Shown one piece after another: positions 1 through 7,320 of a stretch of DNA of 64,000 nucleotides (the first letter of the stretch is position 1; each line of letters opens with the position of its first letter). The stretch covers positions 124,001-188,000 of the forward strand of contig CBDCCP010000003.1 of assembly GCA_965214915.1 (NCBI GenBank). The letters are read 5' to 3'. The position numbers and the translations under genes were made by a program. Source of the DNA: CATQHP01 sp965214915. GTDB taxonomy: Bacteria > Acidobacteriota > Terriglobia > Bryobacterales > UBA6623. The notes under the pieces were generated by a model. The model was given only the letters and a program-made list of their open reading frames with translations. It made no database searches and was not told the DNA's origin.

Positions 1-1842
1 CTTGGCGGCAATTTCCCGAAAACCGACGCTCTTGCCGCCGGCGGAGTAAACGCCCTTCTCATGCGTTACGTCCGCGGCGTCCGCTTCAAGCAGCTTGGCT
101 GCGCGCGCCTTCATCTCTGCGACGATTTTTTGAGCGGCGTCGTGCGCGGCCCAACCGGTGGCGAACGTCGTGCGGCTGCCGCCGGTGACCGAGGTGTAGC
201 CGACGGAATCCGTATCGACGACTTGCGGGTTGATGTCCTCGGCGGGAATGCCGAGGACTTCGGCGGCCTGCATCGCGATCGAAGTGCGCGTGCCGCCGAT
301 GTCGGTCGAGCCTTCGATCAGATTGACCGTGCCGTCCGAGTTGACGCTCAACGTGCAACTCGACTCCAGGCCGACGTTGAACCAGAACCCCACAGCCACG
401 CCGCGCCCGCGGTTGGGGCCTGCGAGCGGCGCGCTGTAGTGCGGATGGTTCTTCATCGCTTCGAGCGCCTCGACACAGCCGATGCGCCTGAACTTGGGTC
501 CGTCAACGCGGCGCGTACCTTCTTTCGCGGCATTCTGCAGACGGAATTCGATGGGGTCGATGTCCAGCTTGCCGGCGATTTCGTCGATGACCTGCTCAGC
601 CGCGAAGGCGGCTTGTGTCGCTCCCGGCGCGCGGTAAGCGGCGCTGCTCGGCTTGTTGACGACGACGTCGTAGCAATCGACGGCGACGTTTTCGCAGGCG
701 TACGCGGCGAAAATGCACATGCCGCCGGGAGCGACGAACGAGCCCGGGTAGGCGCCGGCTTCGTAGGCCAGGACGGCCTCCATCGCGGTGATTTTGCCGC
801 CGTTCGTTGCGCCGATCTTGACGGTGACATGCGAGCCCGGCGTCGGGCCGGTTCCTTCCAGCACGTCGGCGCGCGTCATGACCAGTTTTACCGGCCGCCC
901 GGTCTTCTTCGAGAGCAGGGCGGCGACGGGTTCCAGATAGACCGGAATCTTGCCGCCGAAGCCGCCGCCGATCTCCATCGGCGTAACCTTGATCTGCGAG
1001 ACGGGGATTTCGAGGATCGTCGCGGTCACGTCGCGAACCACGAAGGCGCCCTGCGTCGACGTCCAGATATGGACGCGGCCGTCGTTGTTCCACAGCGCGG
1101 TAGCGTTGTGCGGCTCGATATAGCCCTGATGGACGGTTGCCGTATCGAAGGTGCGTTCGACGACGATATCGGCCTTGGCGAAGCCTGCGCCGGTGTCGCC
1201 GATCTTCCACTGAAAGTGCTGCGCGACGTTCGACGCCTTGTCGGTCTGTTGGCCGTACTCCACAGTCTTGAGATCGTCGTGCAGCAGCGGGGCGTCGGCG
1301 CGCATCGCCTCGGGTGCGGTCATCGACGAGCCGAGCGGTTCGTACTCGACCTCGATCAGTTTGGCGGCCTGCTCGGCAACGTGGACGCTGTTTGCAGCGA
1401 CCGCGGCGACGGCATGACCTTTGTAGAGCGTCTTGCCGGCGGCCAGGACGTTGCCGTGGACGTAGGCGAGCCGGGTGTCGCCCTCGCCGACATCGACGAT
1501 CTTGTCCCGGGCGGGCGGTAGATCGGCGGCCGTGACCACCGCGAACACCCCGTCGAGCGCCTCGGCTTGCGTAGTGTCGATGGAGACGATCTTCGCGTGG
1601 GCGTGGGGGCTGCGCAGGACGAATCCGTGCAGCAGACCGGCCATCTGCTTGTCCGCCCCGTAGAGCGCGCGGCCGGTGACCTTGTCGGCGCCGTCGTGGC
1701 GCACCGGACGCGTGCCGACCACGTCGTAAGCGCGGGTCGCCAGCACCATGTTGGGCTCGTATGCCGGCGACGGGGGGACTCCGTTTGCCGCGGCGCCGTT
1801 TGCCGCGGCTTTGGTTTGGACAGGATCGAGCGTCGTGCTCAT
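1..1842 (-). CDS. Xanthine dehydrogenase family molybdopterin-binding subunit (partial, runs off left edge)
   Basis: Large catalytic subunit of a three-subunit molybdenum hydroxylase that would oxidise a heterocycle or aldehyde with water-derived oxygen. 614 codons are visible from the ATG at 1842 to the window edge with no stop, so the C-terminus lies outside. It shows the molybdopterin motif GGGFGGK near residue 290 and SAAYRAPG near residue 400. The AYRAPG loop is of xanthine-dehydrogenase/aldehyde-oxidase type and is not the AYXCSFR active-site loop of true CO dehydrogenase, so a coxL name would be misleading. The start overlaps the stop of the 2Fe-2S subunit as ATGA, indicating translational coupling. 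Substrate unknown. Family assignment is secure. Confidence 0.93.
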   Translation of the reverse strand, partial: MSTTLDPVQTKAAANGAAANGVPPSPAYEPNMVLATRAYDVVGTRPVRHDGADKVTGRALYGADKQMAGLLHGFVLRSPHAHAKIVSIDTTQAEALDGVFAVVTAADLPPARDKIVDVGEGDTRLAYVHGNVLAAGKTLYKGHAVAAVAANSVHVAEQAAKLIEVEYEPLGSSMTAPEAMRADAPLLHDDLKTVEYGQQTDKASNVAQHFQWKIGDTGAGFAKADIVVERTFDTATVHQGYIEPHNATALWNNDGRVHIWTSTQGAFVVRDVTATILEIPVSQIKVTPMEIGGGFGGKIPVYLEPVAALLSKKTGRPVKLVMTRADVLEGTGPTPGSHVTVKIGATNGGKITAMEAVLAYEAGAYPGSFVAPGGMCIFAAYACENVAVDCYDVVVNKPSSAAYRAPGATQAAFAAEQVIDEIAGKLDIDPIEFRLQNAAKEGTRRVDGPKFRRIGCVEALEAMKNHPHYSAPLAGPNRGRGVAVGFWFNVGLESSCTLSVNSDGTVNLIEGSTDIGGTRTSIAMQAAEVLGIPAEDINPQVVDTDSVGYTSVTGGSRTTFATGWAAHDAAQKIVAEMKARAAKLLEADAADVTHEKGVYSAGGKSVGFREIAAK

Positions 1843-2324
1843 GCGGGCGCCTCCTCTTGAAGCTGGCAAGCGGCGGCCTGGACCGAGCGAACGATCTTAT
1901 CGTAGCCTGTGCAGCGGCAAAGATTGTTCGCCAGCCAGAAGCGGATTTCATGTTCTGTCGGGTTGGGATTTTGTTCGAGCAGCGCCTTGGCCGCCACGAT
2001 GAAGCCGGGCGTGCAGATGCCGCATTGCAGCGCGGCGCCTTCCAGAAACGCCTTCTGCACTTCGTGCAGGCCGCTGCCTACGGCTATGCCCTCGATGGTG
2101 ACGATCTGCGCCCCCTCGGCTTCGACGCCGAGCACGAGGCAGGCGGGAACGATGCGCCCGTCCATCTCGACGGTGCAGGCGCCGCAATTGCCGTCGTTGC
2201 AGCCTTCCTTCGTGCCGGTAAGACCCAGGTTGTCGCGCAAGACCTCCAGCAACGATTGGCGGGGCTCGCAAAGAAACTCGACCGGTTGGCCGTTGAGGGT
2301 TGTTTGAACTTGGGTTTTCTTCAT
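1839..2324 (-). CDS. (2Fe-2S)-binding subunit of molybdenum hydroxylase
   Basis: Small electron-transfer subunit of 161 residues, the usual length for the family. The N-terminal plant-ferredoxin-like domain carries C42, C47, C50 and C62 (motif GCNDGNCGAC). The C-terminal four-helix domain carries C101, C104, C136 and C138 (CGICTPG and LCRCTGY). Together these bind the two 2Fe-2S clusters that carry electrons from the molybdenum centre to the FAD subunit. It has no signal peptide, so the complex is predicted cytoplasmic unless the large subunit is exported. It begins 18 bp after the FAD gene and overlaps the Mo subunit by 4 bp, giving the FAD, FeS, Mo order common in this family. Confidence 0.95.
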   Translation of the reverse strand: MKKTQVQTTLNGQPVEFLCEPRQSLLEVLRDNLGLTGTKEGCNDGNCGACTVEMDGRIVPACLVLGVEAEGAQIVTIEGIAVGSGLHEVQKAFLEGAALQCGICTPGFIVAAKALLEQNPNPTEHEIRFWLANNLCRCTGYDKIVRSVQAAACQLQEEAPA

Positions 2325-2342
2325 GTTTCGTCTCCGCCTTCG

Positions 2343-3215
2343 TTAAAGCTTCCCGCCGGCTCTTGCGACCGCGTCCGTCAGGGCGCGCCGGGTGAGCACT
2401 GAGCAGAGATTGCGGCGGTATGCGGCGGTTCCGCGCATGTCGTCGATGGGCTTTGCCGCGGCTTTCGCGGCCGCGGCGGCCTTGGCGACGGACTCGGCAT
2501 CGACCGGCCGGCCGACAAGGGCTTCGCCCGCTTCTTTCACGAACAGCGGCGTCGGGGCGACCGACGCCAAGGCGACGCGCGCCGCGGAGAACTTGCCGTC
2601 TTCCAATGTGACGGAGACGCCGGCGCCGACCACTGCGATGTCCATCTCGTTGCGCGGGATGAAGCGGATGTAGCGGGCGCCGGATTGCGGCGCGGGCGGC
2701 GGAAAATGCATCGAGACGAGCAACTCGCCGGCGGCCAGCGCATTCTTGCCCGGAGCGACGCAGAAATCTTCGGCGGCTATCTCGCGGGTTCCGCCTGCCG
2801 AAGCGACTTTGCATACGACTCCCAAGGCAATCAGCACGGGGACAACGTCTGCGCTCGGCGCGGCGTTGCAGAGATTGCCGCCGACCGAGGCGCGGCCCTG
2901 AATCTGCGTTCCGCCGATAATCGAGACGGCGTCGATCAGGGCCGGGTATGCCGCCGAGACGGTTTTATCGCCATAAATGCGGTAGCAGGGGACGGCTGCG
3001 CCGAGCGTCAGGCCCCGCTCGGGGCTGTAGCTCATCTCGTTGAGCTCGGGGATGTGTTTGATGTCCACAAGGACGCCGCCGGCGCGTCTGCCGGAGCGCA
3101 TTTGAACCAGCAGATCGGTTCCGCCGGCGAGCGCCTTGGCGTTGCCGGCGTTTGCGGCGAACGCTTTCAGAGCGGCGTCGAGGGACTCGGGGCGTTGGTA
3201 GTCGACCCAGTGCAA
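2343..3215 (-). CDS. FAD-binding subunit of molybdenum hydroxylase
   Basis: Medium, FAD-containing subunit of 290 residues that passes electrons from the 2Fe-2S clusters to an acceptor. It has both FAD-contact signatures of the CoxM/XdhB-type family: AGGTDLL at residues 30-36 and TIGG/ASVGGNLCNAAPSAD around residues 100-123. The C-terminal CO dehydrogenase flavoprotein domain follows. It is first in the three-gene operon. About 55 bp separate it from the fucosidase end upstream, so a promoter would lie in 3216-3270. No electron-acceptor gene or Mo-cofactor maturation factor is seen nearby. Confidence 0.93.
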   Translation of the reverse strand: MHWVDYQRPESLDAALKAFAANAGNAKALAGGTDLLVQMRSGRRAGGVLVDIKHIPELNEMSYSPERGLTLGAAVPCYRIYGDKTVSAAYPALIDAVSIIGGTQIQGRASVGGNLCNAAPSADVVPVLIALGVVCKVASAGGTREIAAEDFCVAPGKNALAAGELLVSMHFPPPAPQSGARYIRFIPRNEMDIAVVGAGVSVTLEDGKFSAARVALASVAPTPLFVKEAGEALVGRPVDAESVAKAAAAAKAAAKPIDDMRGTAAYRRNLCSVLTRRALTDAVARAGGKL

Positions 3216-3270
3216 AACGCAATTCCTCCTTGGGATTCAGTGGGTAATAGAGTAGTGTACACGGCGGACG

Positions 3271-4407
3271 TTAACCGCGGGCCGCGCGCAGGCGGCGGCC
3301 CACTTCCAGTAGGGTACGCTCGTCTACCGGGTCGATCGAGCCGTCCGGCAGCGGGCCGGTGTTGAGCAGCAGATTGGCGTCGTACCGCTTGCAGGAAGCG
3401 AGCATGTCCATGACGTCATCGGCGCTGCGATGCTCGCCGTCGTTGCGCTCGTCGTAGCCCCAGACGCGGGGCTGCAGGGTGTCGCAGATCTCGATGGGTT
3501 TGTTCTTGTTCAGTTCCCAGACGTCGGCCGCGATCTTGCCTCCCCTGGGGTGGGCGCGGGGCTCGCGCTCGGGGGCCGTGAAGTCTTCGTCGCCGTTCGC
3601 CCCTTGCTTGAAGCAGATCAGAATGCCGGGCTGCGCCTCGCGGACGATCGCGTAAGTCTGCTCGATGGGGAACAACTCCGGGCGGGAGTAAAAGCCCATG
3701 ATCGGATCGAGCCAGATGCCCGCCAGCGGGCGGTAGCGGTAGATGATTTCCTTGAGTTGCGCGTGGACGAACTTGATGTAGTGCAGGAAGTCTTCGTCTT
3801 TCTCGAATTTGTATTCGGGCTGCGGCTGTGCGTAGTCGGGGCGGGAGTTGCGCCAGTCGAGCCGCGCGGTCTCGCGAGGGTAGAAATAGGGGTGTCGCCA
3901 ATCGAGCGCGTACGAATAGTACAGGAAGAGGCCCAGACCCTTGGCGCGGCAGGCGTCGGCCAACTCGCCTACGAGATCGCGGCCGCAGGCGTCGAGGCTG
4001 TTGAAATCGGTCTCGTTGGTGCGGAACAGACAAAAACTGTCGTGGTGGCGGGCGGTGAGATTGACGTATTTCATGCCGGCGGCGGCGGCCAGGGCGACGA
4101 TCTTGCCGGCGTCGAAGTTTTTGGGGTCGAAGGAGTCTTTGAGCTTGGCGTATTCGGCAACGGGGATGCGTTCGCGCAACTGCGCCCATTCGCCGCGCTT
4201 GAGTTGACTGTATACGCCGTAATGCAGAAAGAGTCCGAAATCCGCGTCGGTGAACCATTGCAGCGTTGCGGCGCGCGGGTCTTGGGCATAGAGCGCTTCG
4301 TAACCCCCGAGGAATTTCGGGAACTCCGCTTCGGGGTCCGGCGGGATCGGATCGGACGAGCAGGCGCCGGCGGCAGCCGTCAGCGCGAGAAACTCGCGGC
4401 GGTTCAT
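3271..4407 (-). CDS. Alpha-L-fucosidase-like glycoside hydrolase (GH29), TAT lipoprotein
   Basis: Predicted exported GH29 enzyme that removes alpha-L-fucose from glycans. The 378 residues begin MNRREFLALTAAAGAC, a twin-arginine motif followed by a lipobox-like AGAC, so it is probably exported folded and lipid-anchored. Family features include FGLFLHYGVYS, the TARHHDSF block typical of GH29, and GIWLDP with the probable nucleophile Asp234. The C-terminus has the LLNTGPLPDG block. It is on the short side for GH29 and lacks an obvious C-terminal carbohydrate-binding domain. The substrate could be another fucose-like sugar. It lies upstream of the molybdenum hydroxylase on the same strand with no functional link evident. 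Confidence 0.85.
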   Translation of the reverse strand: MNRREFLALTAAAGACSSDPIPPDPEAEFPKFLGGYEALYAQDPRAATLQWFTDADFGLFLHYGVYSQLKRGEWAQLRERIPVAEYAKLKDSFDPKNFDAGKIVALAAAAGMKYVNLTARHHDSFCLFRTNETDFNSLDACGRDLVGELADACRAKGLGLFLYYSYALDWRHPYFYPRETARLDWRNSRPDYAQPQPEYKFEKDEDFLHYIKFVHAQLKEIIYRYRPLAGIWLDPIMGFYSRPELFPIEQTYAIVREAQPGILICFKQGANGDEDFTAPEREPRAHPRGGKIAADVWELNKNKPIEICDTLQPRVWGYDERNDGEHRSADDVMDMLASCKRYDANLLLNTGPLPDGSIDPVDERTLLEVGRRLRAARG

Positions 4408-4440
4408 TGCTGCGATTTTAGGCTATCGCTTGCGTCGCGG

Positions 4441-5272
4441 CTATGCCGCTCCAGCGAGGCAGAGGCAGGAATCCGCAAAGCGACGGAAACCCGCAGCCGG
4501 CGGGGTCCATAGCCCCCCTGTCGGGCCGGGCTTCCAGAACACGAGGAAGTACGAATGATTCTTGCGGGCGTGGACTTGCTTGACGACGCGGCTCGCGCCG
4601 GGCTTGTTGCGGCGCACGAGCACGAACAAGTCCTCGGCGACGAAACCCATGTCCGCGTATGCTTGCATGATTTCGACATGCGTGAACCGCTGCCGGTTCG
4701 AGCAGACCTCGTCCTGGCACTTCACGATCAGCACGCCGCGATCCCGCAGCACGCGGCGGGCCTCCTTGCCCGTCTCGACGTAAAGCTCCAACACAGCCTC
4801 GTGATACTTCGCCCCCCGTGCGGTTCCCCGTGCCGTTGTTGCGGTAGTACCGTTCGAAAGGCTTGTGCCCCCGATGCGCCGTTCCGCCCGGCGAGTGCAT
4901 GTAAGGCGGGTCGAACACAACGCAATCGATCTCGCCGTCCTTGTAGGGGAGCGCGCGGCTATCCACGCCGCCGGTTAGATCCGTCGCCAAGAGGCGGTAC
5001 CGGTTCGGCGGGACGTTTCTCCAGAACACTCCCTTGCCGTAAGTGACGTCGGCGACGGCGCTTCCCGGCGCTACGTACAGGCTCAATACGCGAGGAAAGA
5101 GATCCTCATTGATTCCCACGGCCGCGCTCAGCACGAGATCGTTCGCAGGCGCGCCGTTCTTAACGGTGCGCCGAGGCGCGCGTCCGGGAGCTTGCAGCGG
5201 AACGCCGAGGGGCAACTGAGACTGCGCTCCGCGAGCCGGCCTTGCAGACGGCCTGGGCGTGGGTTCGGGCAT
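4441..5272 (-). pseudogene. DNA methyltransferase (DPPY type), frameshifted in a six-base G run
   Basis: Orphan SAM-dependent DNA methyltransferase. The 5' frame carries a SAM-binding block (VADVTYGKGVFW) and the catalytic DPPY motif in VVFDPPYMHSPGG. The protein then continues in a second frame as AKYHEAVLELYVETGKEARR through ARKNHSYFLVFWK. The break sits at a run of six C on the plus strand (4812-4817). With five, the frames join as NRTGAKYHEAV and give 277 codons. No restriction enzyme or specificity subunit lies nearby. The indel may be a sequencing error, a real mutation, or a slippage-prone phase-variable tract. DPPY implies N6-adenine or N4-cytosine methylation; the target sequence is unknown. 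Confidence 0.8.
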
Positions 5273-5452
5273 CGCTGTTTAGAGTCTATCGAAATCGTAT
5301 TGTCCAGGCCCACGGCGCCGTGCAGCGAAAACGAGGTGGCCTTCGCCGGCAGCCCGACCTTGGCGCCTCGAGCGGGCAGCGGCCGGTTGTGCGGAGGCCG
5401 ATGCTACGATGGGCTAAATAGTTGTTTTTTCGCCTGTTGTACTCAATACGAA

Positions 5453-7171
5453 ATGCGTTGGAGCCGTCTTTTCATTCCGACTTTGCGCGAGGCGCCCGCG
5501 GACGCCGAGGTCGTTAGCCACAAGCTTTTGCTGCGCGCCGGCTACGTGCGTCAGCTTGCGGCGGGGTTCTACTGCTACCTCTATCTCGCCAAGCGCTCGC
5601 TGCTGAAAATCGAGCGCATCGTCCGCGAGGAGATGGACGCGATCGGCGCCCAGGAGGTGTACACGCCCGAGGTGCATCCGGCGGAGCTTTGGCAAAAGAG
5701 CGGCCGCTGGGAGGTGATGGGAGACGACCTGTTCCGCCTCAAAGACCGCTGGGGGCGCAGCCTCTGCTTGGGCATGACCGAAGAAGAGGTGATGACCTGG
5801 ATCGCCCGGGGCGAGTTGCGCAGCTACAAGCAATTGCCGCAGATCTGGTACCAGATTCAGCCCAAATTTCGGGACGAGTTGCGGCCCAAGTCGGGATTGA
5901 TGCGAGTGCGGCGCTTCACGATGAAGGATTCGTACACGTTCGACATCGACCGCGCCGGCCTCGATCGGGCATACGACAAGCACTACGCAGCGTATTGCCG
6001 GATTTTCGACCGTTGCGGCCTGGAGTATCTGCCTGTCGAGGCGCACTCGGGGGCGATGGGCGGCAGCGAGTCGCACGAGTTCATGGTTCCTTCGGAGGCC
6101 GGCGAGGATTGGGTGATCGAGTGCGCGGCGTCAGGATACCGCGCGAGCCTCGAGAAAGCCGTCACGCGGGCCCGGGAACCGGAAACGCCGGACCCCGCAG
6201 GCGGCGGGCTTCCCGAAGAGTTCCGCACGCCGGGCAGGAAGACCATCGAGGAAGTCGCGGCATTCGACGGTTCGCCCGTTACCGCGCACATCAAGACGCT
6301 GATCCTGGTAGCCGCTGACAAACCTCTGATGGCGCTGTTGCGAGGCGATCATTCGTTGAGCGAGACGAAGCTCCAGGCGGCGGTCGGGGCCGATGACCTT
6401 CGGCCGGCGCATCCGCACGAGATGCGAGAGTGGCTTGGGGCCGACGCGGGCTCGCTGGGGCCGGTCGGCGTCTCCAACATGCGCATTCTCGCCGACTCGG
6501 CGCTCGCAGGCCGCCGCAACATGATCGCCGGCGCGAACAAGGACGACTACCATTTGCGCAACGTGACGCCCGGACGCGACTTCGAGGCGCGGTTCGCGGA
6601 CATCCGCGAGGCGGAGGACGGCGACACGGACATCGCCTCCGGCCGGCCGGTGCGGCGGCGCAAGGCGATCGAGGTCGGCCATATCTTCAAGCTCGGCCGC
6701 AAATACGCCGAGACGCTGGGACTCCGCGTGCTGGACGCGAACGGCAAGGAAGTTACGCCAATCATGGGCTCGTACGGCATCGGGCTCGAGCGCGTGCTGA
6801 CCGGAGCGATCGAGCAGAATCACGACGATCGGGGCATGGCGCTGCCGGTATCGATCGCCCCGTTCGAAGCGGTCGTTACGCCTGTGAACATGAAGAACGA
6901 AGAGCAGCGCAAGGCGGCCGAAACCATCTACGCAGCGCTGCGGAACGAGGGCGTCGACGCGCTTTACGACGACCGCGCCGAACGCGCCGGAGTCAAATTC
7001 AAAGACGCCGAGTTGATTGGAATCCCGTTCCGAGTGACGGTCGGAAAACGGATTGCGGACGGCGCCGTAGATCTCTCCCAGCGCTCGACCGGCGAATCGG
7101 TCGGTGTTAAACTCGAAGAAGTTGCGAGTGTGCTGCGAAGGCGGGTCGAGGCCGCCCGGCCCCGCGCCTGA
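5453..7171 (+). CDS. proS: Prolyl-tRNA synthetase, long bacterial type
   Basis: Class II synthetase that charges tRNA-Pro with proline in the cytoplasm. The 572-residue product from the ATG at 5453 starts MRWSRLFIPTLREAPADAE, matching the normal N-terminus. An open frame extends further upstream but lacks family similarity. Visible signatures are the TPEVHPAELWQKSGRW block, class II motif 2 in FRDELRPKSGLMR..FTMKDSY, and motif 3 in MGSYGIGLERVL. A long editing (INS/YbaK-like) insertion sits between them and a C-terminal anticodon-binding domain follows. It is divergent from the methyltransferase. No clear Shine-Dalgarno sequence precedes this start. Confidence 0.97.
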   Translation: MRWSRLFIPTLREAPADAEVVSHKLLLRAGYVRQLAAGFYCYLYLAKRSLLKIERIVREEMDAIGAQEVYTPEVHPAELWQKSGRWEVMGDDLFRLKDRWGRSLCLGMTEEEVMTWIARGELRSYKQLPQIWYQIQPKFRDELRPKSGLMRVRRFTMKDSYTFDIDRAGLDRAYDKHYAAYCRIFDRCGLEYLPVEAHSGAMGGSESHEFMVPSEAGEDWVIECAASGYRASLEKAVTRAREPETPDPAGGGLPEEFRTPGRKTIEEVAAFDGSPVTAHIKTLILVAADKPLMALLRGDHSLSETKLQAAVGADDLRPAHPHEMREWLGADAGSLGPVGVSNMRILADSALAGRRNMIAGANKDDYHLRNVTPGRDFEARFADIREAEDGDTDIASGRPVRRRKAIEVGHIFKLGRKYAETLGLRVLDANGKEVTPIMGSYGIGLERVLTGAIEQNHDDRGMALPVSIAPFEAVVTPVNMKNEEQRKAAETIYAALRNEGVDALYDDRAERAGVKFKDAELIGIPFRVTVGKRIADGAVDLSQRSTGESVGVKLEEVASVLRRRVEAARPRA

Positions 7172-7320
7172 AGGCAGCTTCCGCAACGGTAAGTTTCGGA
7201 TTGCGGTCGAAGCGCTCGGGCGCTCTGTAAAAATGAAAATTCGCCGGATCGGTCGATGACTGCCGCAAAAATAAACCAACCGGACGGAACGCCGGCACAG
7301 CGCCGCCCGTCAAAGCGCCA

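Noticed and set aside
596..1951. A 451-codon minus-strand frame at the left end
   Set aside because: It is out of frame with the molybdopterin subunit, which occupies the same strand and has GGGFGGK and AYRAPG motifs; composition is low-complexity arginine-rich.
1..3215. Aerobic CO dehydrogenase (coxMSL)
   Set aside because: Gene order fits, but the active-site loop reads AYRAPG and not the form I CoxL loop AYXCSFR, so xanthine-dehydrogenase-like is the safer call.
4441..5272. Restriction-modification system
   Set aside because: No endonuclease or specificity gene is adjacent to the methyltransferase.
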